This document shows, one piece after another, positions 1 to 8,966 of a DNA stretch of 38,674 nt; position 1 is the stretch's first letter, and the number at the start of each line of letters is the position of its first letter. Origin of the DNA: Flavobacteriales bacterium (lineage in GTDB: Bacteria; Bacteroidota; Bacteroidia; NS11-12g; UBA955); NCBI GenBank assembly GCA_002737705.1, contig NSIM01000015.1:1-38674 (forward strand), read 5' to 3'. The translations under genes were made by a program, and so were the position numbers. The notes beneath the pieces were generated by a model, which searched no databases, was not told where the DNA came from, and saw only the letters and a program-made list of their open reading frames with translations.

Positions 1-477
1 GGCCGTCATCAACATGGGGAAAATTTTATCGAGGTGATATGCACCTTCAATGACAGCGCGATATCCCGCCAAGTTGGCTTGAGAACTCAACACATCCATA
101 CTTTGGGCGCGAGAAATCCGAGGGATTGCATCCAAACTCAAAACTGAAATACCCGCTTTGTTAAAACCCTCAATGGGCTCAGGATTGCTGCGATGGTATA
201 TTTGACTCACCCAAACACAGCCCTTGGGCAATTGTTTGTATTGATCGGGTTCAGGCATATTTATCTGAACATACATTTCAGCGTTCACAAGTGCATTGCG
301 GGTCAACACTTCTGCCCCTGCTTCAACGTATAATTCATTCGAAAAATGGGATCCTATTCCAGCATGATCTTCAACCGAAACCAAATGCCCCATTTGGACC
401 AAGCTTCTAACAACCTGGGGTGTAATTGCCACCCTTTTTTCTCCGGGTCGGGTTTCTCTAAGTACAGCTATTTTCAC
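1..477 (-). CDS. pntA: NAD(P) transhydrogenase subunit alpha, N-terminal part (runs off left edge)
   Basis: The reverse strand encodes 159 residues, still open at base 1. The N-terminus has the KIAVLRET...GEKRVAITP pattern of the alanine dehydrogenase/PNT N-terminal domain. The segment PRISRAQSMDVLSSQANLAGYRA follows PntA rather than alanine dehydrogenase; it is the stretch before the NAD-binding domain, which lies outside the window. PntA is the NAD(H)-binding part of the membrane enzyme that uses the proton gradient to move hydride from NADH to NADP+. There is no ATG: an in-frame TAA lies three codons upstream, so the start must be GTG at 477 (or ATT at 480). A TATATTTG promoter box lies 25 nt upstream. 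PntB and the membrane subunits would be expected further left. Confidence 0.9.
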   Translation of the reverse strand, partial: MKIAVLRETRPGEKRVAITPQVVRSLVQMGHLVSVEDHAGIGSHFSNELYVEAGAEVLTRNALVNAEMYVQINMPEPDQYKQLPKGCVWVSQIYHRSNPEPIEGFNKAGISVLSLDAIPRISRAQSMDVLSSQANLAGYRAVIEGAYHLDKIFPMLMTA

Positions 478-502
478 AATGTATTATGTAGGTATTTATA
501 CG

Positions 503-510
503 CAAATATA
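503..510 (-). promoter_or_regulatory. Bacteroidota -7 box for pntA
   Basis: Exact TATATTTG (consensus TAnnTTTG) on the reverse strand, 25 nt before the pntA GTG start. A TTG lies about 16 nt further upstream as a possible -33 element. Motif match only. Confidence 0.45.
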
Positions 511-563
511 CATACCAATTTCTCATCAAGCCCTATTTTAATTGACTTTTTTGTTTGCACGCA

Positions 564-1589
564 CTACAGTTTGATAAACTTCAGTGCTCCAAAATTTGTG
601 TGAATAAAATACATGCCAGGAATCAAAGACCCTGCATCATATCGATTTAATCCAATGGATTTGAGGTAAAAATGTTGCCCCCTGCAATCCGTAATGTCTA
701 GGCATTCACGCGAATCAAACCCCATTAAAGAGAATTGATTTGCTACTGGATTGGGAAATAGATTGGGGACTTGATTCGGTAAAACATTATTGACCGCCAA
801 ACGAGCAATATAGCCATCTCTATACAGAATTTGGGTGGCCGTAAATTTGCCTGTTGTGCCACTTTGTGTGCCTTGTATCTCCATGACAGGAATCCGTTCT
901 TCTGTCGACAGCCACTTGTAAGAAACTACTTTACGTGGTATGGCAAATTTGCCCAATTGGGTAACAATGGTATCCACTTCATCAATAAAAACTTTTAATC
1001 GGAGCACATTTTTATATTCTTTGTAAGGGGTTTTAATTGTACCCCAAGCTTCTGCATTGTTGTATCGTTTTCCATTTTGAATCAAGGAAAAAAGATTGCC
1101 GGGAATCGAAAATTTAAAATTGAATGAACTGGTGTCTTTGTCACCGTAATTTAGGGGAAACTGATAAATTTCATCGTCATCTTTATACATCGAAGCCAAG
1201 GGGAATCCAGAATATTGATACCCTATTCCTTCTGCTTTAAACACCTTGCTTGAATTGGTATAAAATGAGTATACATTGGTCAAGGTAATAGGGCCTGCGC
1301 CTAAGGTATCTGCTGTTTTCTGGCCAATCTGACCAAAGAAATAAAAAGAATAGGGTGTTTTGGCTGCACTATAATATTTGCCAAGGGTTTGGGACAATGC
1401 TTTTAGCGCTGAGAAATCCCAAGTAATGCCAGCTCCACCCACCTCCCATCCCAAGGGTAAATTGAGAGGACTTGCAGAAGAAAAGCGCAACGTGTCGTTT
1501 GCCTTGGGCATTTGACTTGATGTAATGGTTGGCTGAGCTATACAAATGTTGGTGAGAAATCCCAATAAAAAAAATACAACCCGTTTCAT
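564..1589 (-). CDS. Secreted protein of unknown function with T9SS type A sorting tail
   Basis: 341 residues. The N-terminus (KRVVFFLLGFLTNICIAQ) is a Sec signal peptide likely cut after residue ~18. The C-terminus reads NLFPNPVANQF...GMYFIH...KFIKL, the Por-secretion tail that routes proteins through the type IX system and is removed at the cell surface. The roughly 240-residue middle is rich in Tyr, Phe and Thr and probably beta-sandwich. I do not recognise a catalytic motif, so the function is unknown. The longest open frame begins at a TTG (1598), but that codon lies inside an exact TATATTTG promoter box, so ATG 1589 is the start. It is transcribed divergently from recJ. Confidence 0.85.
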   Translation of the reverse strand: MKRVVFFLLGFLTNICIAQPTITSSQMPKANDTLRFSSASPLNLPLGWEVGGAGITWDFSALKALSQTLGKYYSAAKTPYSFYFFGQIGQKTADTLGAGPITLTNVYSFYTNSSKVFKAEGIGYQYSGFPLASMYKDDDEIYQFPLNYGDKDTSSFNFKFSIPGNLFSLIQNGKRYNNAEAWGTIKTPYKEYKNVLRLKVFIDEVDTIVTQLGKFAIPRKVVSYKWLSTEERIPVMEIQGTQSGTTGKFTATQILYRDGYIARLAVNNVLPNQVPNLFPNPVANQFSLMGFDSRECLDITDCRGQHFYLKSIGLNRYDAGSLIPGMYFIHTNFGALKFIKL

Positions 1590-1595
1590 AACAAA

Positions 1596-1603
1596 CAAAT
1601 ATA
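1596..1603 (-). promoter_or_regulatory. -7 box for the T9SS-exported protein
   Basis: Exact TATATTTG on the reverse strand ending 6 nt before ATG 1589. Transcription would begin at or next to the start codon, so the mRNA is probably leaderless or nearly so. Confidence 0.5.
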
Positions 1604-1676
1604 CAAATTTGCTGAATATTTTATCAGAAAAATTTGATTGTTACTCTAGGCATTATTCTCGATTTTTGCCAATACT

Positions 1677-3386
1677 ATGAAATACCAATGGCAGGCAAAG
1701 AAATTGCCCAATCAACATTTAATTGTGCCTTTGTCTGCCGAACTTAATATAAGCACCCCCATCGCTACAATCTTGGTTCAACGCGGTATAGATACTTACG
1801 AAAAAGCCGAAAAGTTTTTTCGACCCAAATTAAGCGACTTACACAATCCCTTTTTGATGCAAGACATGGATGTTGCAATCCACAGAATTCAACAAGCCAT
1901 CGACACGCAAGAAAGCGTATTGATTTATGGCGATTATGACGTGGATGGAACTACTGCAGTGAGTATCGTGTATTCGTATTTTAAACCCTTTTTGGAACGA
2001 ATCGCGTATTATATCCCCAACCGCTATACGGAAGGATATGGAATTAGTAAAGCAGGCTTAGAATATGCCGCCGAGAATGGGTTTGTTCTGATTGTAGTTC
2101 TGGATTGTGGTATCCGCTCAAATGACCTAATCGATTATGGCAATGCGTTGGGTTTAGACATTATTATCTGTGACCACCATTTACCTGGCAAAACATTGCC
2201 CAATGCATCCGCGATATTAAACCCTAAACGCAAGGATTGCGCATACCCATACAAAGAATTGTCGGGAGCTGGAATTGGATTCAAACTCATACAAGCCTAT
2301 AATTTGAAGCAAAAACTACCTGAGCAGGTGGTTTACGAATACTTGGACACTGTTGCCGTGAGCATTGCCAGTGATGTGGTTGATATGTGCGGAGAAAACC
2401 GAATCCTTACCTATTATGGCCTTAAAAAACTCTATGAAAATCCCAGTATTGGATTACAAGCCCTCCTAAACGAATCATCCAAAAAAGGATACTACACAGT
2501 TTCAGACATACTTTTTGGAATTGCGCCTCGAATCAATGCAGCAGGCAGAATATCCGATGCAAAAGCCGCTGTAAAATTGCTGATCGAAAAAGATTTCAAT
2601 ACAGCCAAAAAATATGCGAGTGTTCTTGCAGAACGAAACAGTGTTCGAAAAGAACTCGACATAGACATAACCCGTGAAGCCATCGCAATGGTACAAAACA
2701 GTGGTGATTTTGGCAAAAAATATAGCACAGTATTGCGTGGTGAATCTTGGTCAAGAGGCGTGATCGGAATTGTCGCCAGTAGATTGGTTGAACAATTTTA
2801 TAAGCCCACCATCATTTTCTCATTCAATGATGGTTTTTTAATTGGCTCGGCCAGAAGCATTAAAACATTTGATATTCATGAAGCAATCGGTGCCTGCGGA
2901 GAATTGGTAGTTCAGTATGGCGGACATAAATACGCGGCAGGATTGAGTATAAAAGCTGACGATTTCGACGCTTTTTCTAAACGATTTGAAGCCATCGTTC
3001 GAGAAACCCTTACACAAGAAGAATTAATCCCAGTTATTGAGTATGATATAGAAATTGATGTGGCCACCATCACTCCAGCCATGTTTAATATCCTCAAACA
3101 GTTGTCGCCTTTTGGTCCTGGTAACCCCATGCCCATATTTAGAAGTGATAATCTAAGCGCAAAGCAATCGGCAAGAGTATTAAAAGACCAGCATCTCAAA
3201 TTACAGATAAATTCCCCAAAAGGTGATATAGATTCCATAGGATTTGGCATGGCCGAATACCTGATGTCGGTTAGTGACCACCAGAAATTCAATGCTTGTT
3301 ATTGCCTCGAAGAAAATACTTACAATGGCAAAACGAGCATCCAATTGCGTATACACGATATCAAATCTCCGGATATTGTCGAATAA
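1677..3386 (+). CDS. recJ: Single-stranded-DNA-specific exonuclease RecJ
   Basis: 569 residues, normal family length. RecJ is a 5'-3' ssDNA exonuclease acting in recombination and in base-excision and mismatch repair in the cytoplasm. The DHH phosphoesterase motifs are intact: DYDVDG (86-91), DCG (143-145) and DHH (166-168), followed by SGAGIGFKL. The DHHA1 motif GGHKYAAG is at about 415, and the C-terminal third is the OB-fold. These carboxylates and histidines bind the two catalytic Mn/Mg ions. The start is the first ATG. The stop codon overlaps a following ATG (TAATG), so a downstream short frame could be translationally coupled. Confidence 0.97.
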   Translation: MKYQWQAKKLPNQHLIVPLSAELNISTPIATILVQRGIDTYEKAEKFFRPKLSDLHNPFLMQDMDVAIHRIQQAIDTQESVLIYGDYDVDGTTAVSIVYSYFKPFLERIAYYIPNRYTEGYGISKAGLEYAAENGFVLIVVLDCGIRSNDLIDYGNALGLDIIICDHHLPGKTLPNASAILNPKRKDCAYPYKELSGAGIGFKLIQAYNLKQKLPEQVVYEYLDTVAVSIASDVVDMCGENRILTYYGLKKLYENPSIGLQALLNESSKKGYYTVSDILFGIAPRINAAGRISDAKAAVKLLIEKDFNTAKKYASVLAERNSVRKELDIDITREAIAMVQNSGDFGKKYSTVLRGESWSRGVIGIVASRLVEQFYKPTIIFSFNDGFLIGSARSIKTFDIHEAIGACGELVVQYGGHKYAAGLSIKADDFDAFSKRFEAIVRETLTQEELIPVIEYDIEIDVATITPAMFNILKQLSPFGPGNPMPIFRSDNLSAKQSARVLKDQHLKLQINSPKGDIDSIGFGMAEYLMSVSDHQKFNACYCLEENTYNGKTSIQLRIHDIKSPDIVE

Positions 3387-3580
3387 TGACCGATGCAAAA
3401 CCCAAATATTCAGATATTGATATACCCCTCCAATACCCTAAATGCAAAATTTTTTTTTGCGACGCGGTTTTCGGCTAAATCAATTGCCAATATAAGAAGA
3501 TTCTTCAAGGTGTTTTGGCATTTCACAAAGTGGATGGTGAACCATTAACTGGCCCATATAAATTTAATTTTTTTCTTTAA
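3386..3580 (+). pseudogene. Possible degraded small gene coupled to recJ
   Basis: An ATG overlaps the recJ stop (TAATG) and opens a 30-codon frame ending in TAA at 3476-3478. After that stop the same frame stays open for 33 more codons and ends at TAA 3578-3580, sharing bases with the convergent stop of the next gene. The two halves together would give about 64 residues with one internal stop. A run of nine T (3450-3458) lies before the break and is a likely slippage site. I recognise no family. It may be a decayed gene, a short 30-residue peptide gene, or chance. Confidence 0.3.
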
Positions 3581-5166
3581 TCTGAATGCGTTGTTTTTAT
3601 AAACACGCGCACGTCATCGAGGCTGTCCAAGGTGTTTCCCTTAAAAAAAACCAATTCTTTATACAGGGTTAGACTACGCATCGTTTCTAAGGATTTATTG
3701 CCATCACGGCGTGCATGAAAATTATCCCAAAGAACAATCGTACCCTCAGGAAACCAATCGTTTTTACCACCCTCTTTACTATCCAAAGACCATAAATATA
3801 ATGCCCGTGACTCGGAAGGCCATTGAGAAACAGGCAAGGGATTTCCCCAATTTCCGAACTTGTCTATGGGATGCAATTGGCCATCTGCCGCCCAAGGATC
3901 GAAATTACAAAATACATTTACCATGGGCAATTGGTGGGAAAGCAAATTGTCTTTATAGGGAGATTTCGCAATAAAATTTAAAGCCTGTTCAATGGGATTT
4001 TGCAACAATTTATTTTCTTTTGGATTGAATAAGGAACCTGAGATAGGTGTTTTGTCATGGTGATTCATATTCCATGGATACGGCATTCCCGCACCAGGAA
4101 AAGCCAAAAAAAACATTCCTAAAACGACAAAATACTTTACAAGTCGATTCAACCACCGAATTTCAAGTCGCATCAATGTATCCAATACCTGATGGGCTAG
4201 CAATGCCATTATCGGTGAAACAACAACGAAAACACGCAACAAGCCATGTGAACCCATTGCACCTTTCCACCACAAGATACTGTGGGCTAAAAAGAAAAAA
4301 CTGAAAAGTGGCCACCACAACCACAATGCCATTTGATTTGCATTCGAAGGGGTTTTTTTTTGGATTCGTTTAAAAACATAAATCCCCAGTAAAATCATTG
4401 ATAAAAGAACCATCATTCCTACAATCATTCCCGCAATATGCTTTTGATTCAATGCGTAATACCAAAAGTTACCATGCCCTGCATCAAACCCCACACCTAT
4501 TTCTTGCTGGATATAAGGATTTTTGGTAACAATCCAATTCCAATGTCCATCGATGAGAGCCCCGACAATAGCATAAAGAAGAATGCCAATAAACGCAAAT
4601 GGCATTATTTTCCAACGATTTCTCAATGCAAGCATCAAAAGAATTGCTGCCAATAAAACGAACCCTTCACTACGAACCAAAGGCAAAAAAGAAGCCACTA
4701 TTGTGGCAGAAACCCAGCGCGCACTGGCAAATAAATAACATATTATAATCAATATGAATGCATTGCTTGGTTCGGTTAATGCAGAATGTACATTTGCCAA
4801 AACAATCGGTTGCCAAGCAAATAGAAATATAACCATCCAAGGATTCTTAAACCCCATTCTCCGGGCACTTAGGTATGTAATCCAAGCTGTTCCCACGATA
4901 CACAAATGGTTCATGAGCAAAACCCCATTGATTCCAAACCGGGCAAAAGGCAAAGCCATAAGGGTAAAAAAGGGTTTTCCCCATTGATCCAAAAGCAAAT
5001 TCGGGTGAAAAGGGGCCCAACGAGCATATAAAAAATGGTTCCAGGAATCTTGTCCTCCAGCAGGAACTTGGGCAAAATATGCCACCATGCCATTGACCAA
5101 CAATATTAAAAATACGGATACAATGGCAGCATTGCTATTGCGGCCCCATTTGAACCAGACATTCAT
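3577..5166 (-). CDS. Integral membrane glycosyltransferase-like protein (GT-C type)
   Basis: 529 residues with about ten hydrophobic segments and a soluble C-terminal part from about residue 385. The first periplasmic loop contains Asp40 in AGGQDSWNHFLYAR, and a later loop has the ALTEPSNAF pattern. An acidic residue in the first loop and this layout are typical of the GT-C fold (ArnT, PMT and relatives), which move sugars from polyprenyl-phosphate carriers on the outer face of the inner membrane. The substrate cannot be read from sequence. It is convergent with recJ; the two regions abut at a shared TTAA. Another polytopic protein family is possible, but GT-C is the best fit. Confidence 0.65.
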   Translation of the reverse strand: MNVWFKWGRNSNAAIVSVFLILLVNGMVAYFAQVPAGGQDSWNHFLYARWAPFHPNLLLDQWGKPFFTLMALPFARFGINGVLLMNHLCIVGTAWITYLSARRMGFKNPWMVIFLFAWQPIVLANVHSALTEPSNAFILIIICYLFASARWVSATIVASFLPLVRSEGFVLLAAILLMLALRNRWKIMPFAFIGILLYAIVGALIDGHWNWIVTKNPYIQQEIGVGFDAGHGNFWYYALNQKHIAGMIVGMMVLLSMILLGIYVFKRIQKKTPSNANQMALWLWWPLFSFFFLAHSILWWKGAMGSHGLLRVFVVVSPIMALLAHQVLDTLMRLEIRWLNRLVKYFVVLGMFFLAFPGAGMPYPWNMNHHDKTPISGSLFNPKENKLLQNPIEQALNFIAKSPYKDNLLSHQLPMVNVFCNFDPWAADGQLHPIDKFGNWGNPLPVSQWPSESRALYLWSLDSKEGGKNDWFPEGTIVLWDNFHARRDGNKSLETMRSLTLYKELVFFKGNTLDSLDDVRVFIKTTHSD

Positions 5167-5270
5167 TGGATACGAAGTTAAATAAAAAAGAATGTAAGTG
5201 AAGTCGGAAACTATATTCTAATCCCAATCAAAAAAGCGGAACAAAACTAGGGAGATTAAAGTTTTAATTT

Positions 5271-5294
5271 CTGCTCAATAGGCTGCTCAATAGG
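5271..5294. repeat. 12-bp tandem duplication across a stop codon
   Basis: CTGCTCAATAGG occurs twice in a row (5271-5282 and 5283-5294). The second copy contains the reverse-strand TGA stop (5289-5287) of the leucine-dehydrogenase-like gene. Confidence 0.9.
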
Positions 5295-6390
5295 TGCTTT
5301 GAACCAACATTATATCTTGTATTCGCTTTTGGGCATGCAAAATGGCAGCTTGCTGACTATTTACATTGTCCCGTTCTGATTTTTTGTAAATTTCAAGAAT
5401 GGTATTGTAAATATTTTCGGTTTGGGCCATTGCATTTTCACGAACATATCCATTGTATTCTGAATAAACATTGATTAACCCCCCGGCATTTATTACAAAG
5501 TCGGGAGCATAAATAATGCCACTTGATTTCAATGCATCTCCGTGTATTATTTCGTCTTCTAATTGATTGTTCGCTGCACCTGCAATAATCTGGCATTTCA
5601 ACTTGGGCAAAGTATCGTCATTGATAATCCCACCCAAGGCACAGGGAGCCAAAATATCAACATCTAATCCTATAATGTCTTCTGCACTTACTATAATAGC
5701 ACGGTATTTATTGGCAGCTATTTGTAAAGCAGCATCGTTAATATCTGCCACATAAAGCTTTGCATTTTCCTTGTGCAAATAATCTAAAAGGTGCATGCCT
5801 ACCTTGCCAATTCCAACGACAGCTATACTTTTACCAGACAAACTTTCATTTCCCCAAGCTTTTTTTGCCGATGCTTTGATACCCATATAAGTCCCATAAG
5901 CAGTAACTGGAGAAGGATCTCCACCACCACCCATACTTTCAGGCAAACCCACTACATGATCGGTTTCCATTTGAACGTATTCCATATCTTTGGTTGTGGT
6001 CCCAACATCCTCAGCAGTGATATATTTCCCGTTTAGATTATCAACATAACGACCAAATTTTCGCATCAATGCTTCTGATTTCATGGTTTTTGGATCTCCG
6101 ATGATGACCGCTTTTGCACCCCCCAAATTCAACCCTGCAATAGAGGCTTTATAAGTCATTCCTCTAGACAAGCGCATTGCATCCCTAATGGCGTCTTTTT
6201 CATGGGCATATTGCCACATTCGCGTGCCACCCAATCCGGGACCCAATACAGTGTTGTGAATCGCAATAATTGCCTTAAGTCCGGTTGCTTGATCTTGACA
6301 AAGCACAATTTGCTCGTGTTTTGTTTCCTCTAAATCCGCAAATAAATCAAAAGAAGTTGCAGACAGATTCTCAGTTTTAATATCGTCCAT
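5287..6390 (-). CDS. Leucine-dehydrogenase-type Glu/Leu/Phe/Val dehydrogenase
   Basis: 367 residues, matching the short octameric leucine/phenylalanine dehydrogenase class rather than the ~420-450-residue glutamate dehydrogenases. These enzymes interconvert branched-chain or aromatic amino acids and their 2-oxo acids with NAD. Visible motifs are GPGLGGTRMW (glycine-rich substrate loop), MTYKASIAGLNLGGAK with the catalytic lysines, the TAEDVGTTTKDM region, and a Rossmann motif VVGIGKVGMHL. A separate true glutamate dehydrogenase lies at 9995-11269, which supports a non-glutamate substrate here. An exact TATCTTTG box lies 12 nt before the ATG. A 12-bp tandem duplication covers its stop codon. 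Confidence 0.9.
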   Translation of the reverse strand: MDDIKTENLSATSFDLFADLEETKHEQIVLCQDQATGLKAIIAIHNTVLGPGLGGTRMWQYAHEKDAIRDAMRLSRGMTYKASIAGLNLGGAKAVIIGDPKTMKSEALMRKFGRYVDNLNGKYITAEDVGTTTKDMEYVQMETDHVVGLPESMGGGGDPSPVTAYGTYMGIKASAKKAWGNESLSGKSIAVVGIGKVGMHLLDYLHKENAKLYVADINDAALQIAANKYRAIIVSAEDIIGLDVDILAPCALGGIINDDTLPKLKCQIIAGAANNQLEDEIIHGDALKSSGIIYAPDFVINAGGLINVYSEYNGYVRENAMAQTENIYNTILEIYKKSERDNVNSQQAAILHAQKRIQDIMLVQSTY

Positions 6391-6402
6391 AAATTAATCG
6401 TG

Positions 6403-6410
6403 CAAAGATA
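6403..6410 (-). promoter_or_regulatory. -7 box for leucine-dehydrogenase-like gene
   Basis: Exact TATCTTTG (TAnnTTTG) on the reverse strand, 12 nt before ATG 6390. Confidence 0.45.
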
Positions 6411-6457
6411 TGAATAATTGGTAAAAAAAATTGTTTTAACTAGTGTATAAATGACAC

Positions 6458-7456
6458 TTACGTCAATGTGGGTATAGGTCTTGGAGAATATCTTGCTGCC
6501 ATTGAAGCGATTGCACGGATATGGTCTGGAGTAGTTCCACAACAACCCCCAACAATATTAACCCAACCTTCCTTACACCACTCCTCCAAAACAAGGGCCA
6601 TCCCCTCAGGTGTATCGTCGTATTCTCCAAATTCGTTGGGCAATCCAGCATTCGGATAACAACTAATAGGAACCCAAGCAACACGAGACAATTCTTCAAT
6701 ATACGGGCGCATTTGGGGTGCCCCAAGTGCACAATTTAATCCAACACTCAATAGATTGCCGTGTGAAATAGATATCCAAAATGCCTCGGGAGTCTGCCCG
6801 CTTAGGGTTCGCCCACTATTATCGGTGATGGTACCACTCACCATGACAGGAATGGTCAAACCACGTTCATCCTTAATTTCATTGATAGCAAACAATGCCG
6901 CTTTGCAGTTAAGGGTGTCAAAAACAGTTTCTACCAGTAACAAATGAACTCCTGCATCAATCAAAGCAATACTTTGCTCACGATAACAGGCCACCAAATC
7001 ATCAAAAGAAACAGCACGGTAACCCGGATTATTTACATCTGGCGATAAACTAGCCGTTTTATTGGTCGGCCCAATGGCGCCAGCCACAAAACGGGGTTTC
7101 TCGGGTGTTTTACGGGTGAATTCAGCAGCGGCCTCGAGTGCCAATCTTACAGCCTCGGTATTTAATTCCTTCACATAATCGACCATGTGGTAATCGAGCA
7201 TGGAAATCGAATTTGCATTAAACGTATTGGTTTCAAGGATATCTGCACCCGCATCCAAAAAAGCACGGTGGATGTCAGCAATAATTTCAGGTTGGGTAAG
7301 CACCAATAGATCATTGTTGCCTTGTACGGCGTGAGGGAAATCTGCAAAGCGGGTTCCACGGTAATCTGCTTCTGAGAATTTGTGTTTTTGTATCATGGTG
7401 CCCATGGCACCATCGATAATTAAAATACGTTCTTGAATGAGTGTTTGAATTTTCAT
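6458..7456 (-). CDS. metH: Homocysteine S-methyltransferase domain of (split) methionine synthase
   Basis: 332 residues corresponding only to the N-terminal homocysteine-binding barrel of cobalamin-dependent Met[11 protein letters not shown] (14-23), LETNTFNAN (74-82), [16 protein letters not shown] (207-221), the zinc ligand Cys242 in GLNCALGA, and Cys305/Cys306 in [10 protein letters not shown] are all present. The folate, cobalamin and activation domains are absent, so the rest of the enzyme must be a separate protein, an arrangement I believe is frequent in Bacteroidota. ATG 7456 overlaps the stop of the upstream gene (ATGA), implying translational coupling. A betaine- or S-methylmethionine-type methyltransferase is less likely, given the close match to MetH. 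Confidence 0.92.
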   Translation of the reverse strand: MKIQTLIQERILIIDGAMGTMIQKHKFSEADYRGTRFADFPHAVQGNNDLLVLTQPEIIADIHRAFLDAGADILETNTFNANSISMLDYHMVDYVKELNTEAVRLALEAAAEFTRKTPEKPRFVAGAIGPTNKTASLSPDVNNPGYRAVSFDDLVACYREQSIALIDAGVHLLLVETVFDTLNCKAALFAINEIKDERGLTIPVMVSGTITDNSGRTLSGQTPEAFWISISHGNLLSVGLNCALGAPQMRPYIEELSRVAWVPISCYPNAGLPNEFGEYDDTPEGMALVLEEWCKEGWVNIVGGCCGTTPDHIRAIASMAARYSPRPIPTLT

Positions 7457-8343
7457 TGATTATAGAAAATTAGGTATTGATTTAAGGCTCTAGCCAATAA
7501 TGACAAGGCTTCTTCAGGGGTTATTTCATTGTTCGAGTTTAGGCTGGCTTCAACATCTACAGTCAATCCCACTTTTGAGGCCAACATCAGTGGTGAGGGA
7601 TTGGCAATTCCCTCTTTGTTGGGATAACGGAAAACAAGGTGGCCCTTTTTCCCTTTCTCGATTTTTGGGAAATAGGCCGATTGGGACAATCCATATTGGG
7701 GTTTCGTACTATAAAAAATCATGTCTGGATCGTCTTCGTAAAGAAATTTGACCGTTGAATTTTGCATGATGGCATTCGGTTTATTGCTGAATATTAAACC
7801 CAATACCGTCTCATTTAGGGCCGTATTTACGACTGTATCTTTGGGTATATAGACTACGAGTGCTTTGGATTTAAACGCGATATATACATTTTTATCTTTG
7901 CATTTGGCATAGTAATAATTGCCCTTGTCTACTGATAATGCAAGCAAGCCATTCTGGAAGGCTTGTTGAAAAAATATTTTAAACTTGGCTTCTGAACTGA
8001 GTGAAAGACAGAAAAAAATGCCCTCCTTCATTCCGAATACCAGCACATCAGAATACAAACCAATGCCAGGAGTTTTGGGGTCTTTGATTTTTTTGAATAC
8101 CGCCAAATGAGAAATGGTCTCTACAAGTGTGTCAATAGCCGCTGGCGGCTTGGGTGACTCAGAAAAATCTGATCGGAGCTGCTTGGTTTGAACGTGCAAA
8201 AACCAGTTCGATTGATCTGGAATGAGTTGCAAAAGTCTTGTTTTTGCATTGAAATTATAACTCAAGTAAAAACCCACAAGCAATACCGTCAACCCCACAA
8301 ATATCATTAAGGTAAATACAATTCTCCTAAACCCTTTATCCAT
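7453..8343 (-). CDS. Unknown membrane-anchored protein coupled to the MetH domain gene
   Basis: 296 residues. An N-terminal transmembrane segment (about residues 8-28, [20 protein letters not shown]) is followed by a ~265-residue domain predicted to face the periplasm. I recognise no family. The domain alternates beta-type and amphipathic stretches ([30 protein letters not shown]). The frame stays open upstream to 8511, but that part is low-complexity and crosses a promoter-like TTACTTTG (8352-8359), so ATG 8343 (protein start MDKGFRRI) is the start. Its TGA overlaps the ATG of the MetH-domain gene by 4 bp. The operon link is clear, but a functional link to methionine synthesis is not shown. 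Confidence 0.75.
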   Translation of the reverse strand: MDKGFRRIVFTLMIFVGLTVLLVGFYLSYNFNAKTRLLQLIPDQSNWFLHVQTKQLRSDFSESPKPPAAIDTLVETISHLAVFKKIKDPKTPGIGLYSDVLVFGMKEGIFFCLSLSSEAKFKIFFQQAFQNGLLALSVDKGNYYYAKCKDKNVYIAFKSKALVVYIPKDTVVNTALNETVLGLIFSNKPNAIMQNSTVKFLYEDDPDMIFYSTKPQYGLSQSAYFPKIEKGKKGHLVFRYPNKEGIANPSPLMLASKVGLTVDVEASLNSNNEITPEEALSLLARALNQYLIFYNQ

Positions 8344-8465
8344 TGAGACTGCAAAGTAACAACACAGATACCAAAGTTTTAGAATTTCAGAAGCGATTGC
8401 GGTTGTTCGTCTGTCGGGCCGACAGGATAGTCGAAATAGAACGCAAACCCCCAACGAAAACCCAC

Positions 8466-8528
8466 AAACAACCAAAACGATTCCCCTAGAATAAGCCAAC
8501 GAAACCCTCAAACAAGCAAAACGATACC
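8466..8528. repeat. Imperfect 19-bp direct repeat
   Basis: AAACAACCAAAACGATTCC (8466-8484) and AAACAAGCAAAACGATACC (8510-8528) match at 17 of 19 positions with a 44-bp period. It may be a local duplication. Confidence 0.6.
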
Positions 8529-8681
8529 TTCCTTTATTGTTGGTATTGGGCCATCCATGGGCTTGTATTGATTGGAGCCATTATTGTCATGTCCAAAAGC
8601 AAAGTCTCCGCCAACCCAAAGGTGGGTAAACAACATTGAATTGTTGTTCCAAAGCCGACATCAACAATGTATAAGGGCTAA

Positions 8682-8795
8682 ATAAGTTCTTGCGCCGACA
8701 ATCTCATCCAAGAAGCGCTCAATGAGAGAACACGACAGACTTTTGGATTTGAGACACCAAAAGATACATTTAATTCGCTATTATTAAAGTACTAA
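8682..8795 (+). pseudogene. C-terminal remnant of an IS30-like transposase
   Basis: The forward strand reads ...QEALNERTRQTFGFETPKD followed by TFNSLLLKY and a stop at 8793-8795. This resembles the conserved end of IS30-family DDE transposases (LNxRPRKxLxFxTPxEVF). The frame is closed upstream by TAA at 8679-8681. Around 8540-8640 there is a further, frameshifted stretch that may derive from the central DDE region, but I am much less sure of it. There is no intact transposase and I could not define terminal repeats. Treat it as transposon debris. Confidence 0.5.
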
Positions 8796-8922
8796 TTTTT
8801 GCATTAGCAACTTGAAGCCACCCCTGAAGAAAGATGGTTTATCCGATGAAAATTTGAATAGATCCTATGTTTTGATCGACGTAAAACAATTGAATTGACA
8901 ATGCTGATTACTATCCAAAAAA

Positions 8923-8945
8923 AAAAGCGCCCACAGGGCGCTTTT
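8923..8945 (-). terminator. Rho-independent terminator of the Cys-rich protein gene
   Basis: A 10-bp perfect stem, AAAAGCGCCC and GGGCGCTTTT, with a 3-nt loop. Read on the reverse strand it is followed by a run of T, as expected downstream of the gene ending at 8967. Confidence 0.85.
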
Positions 8946-8966
8946 AAAGTACAGTTTTTTAGCTAT

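Larger units (their letters stand above)
8344..8966. other. 623-bp gene-free stretch between two reverse-strand genes
   Basis: From left to right it holds: a promoter-like TTACTTTG for the 7453-8343 gene (8352-8359); a 15-bp inverted repeat CTGTCGGGCCGACAG (8411-8425); an imperfect direct repeat (8466-8484 and 8510-8528); IS30-transposase-like coding debris on the + strand (about 8540-8795, best at 8682-8795); and a terminator (8923-8945). No intact gene is seen. Confidence 0.7.

Noticed and set aside
2492-2728. Reverse-strand frames inside recJ
   Set aside because: They are shadows of the coding strand with no family match.
8343-8511. Extended N-terminus for the 7453-8343 protein starting at 8511
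   Set aside because: The extra 56 residues are low-complexity, end just before a normal membrane-anchor start and cross a promoter-like box.
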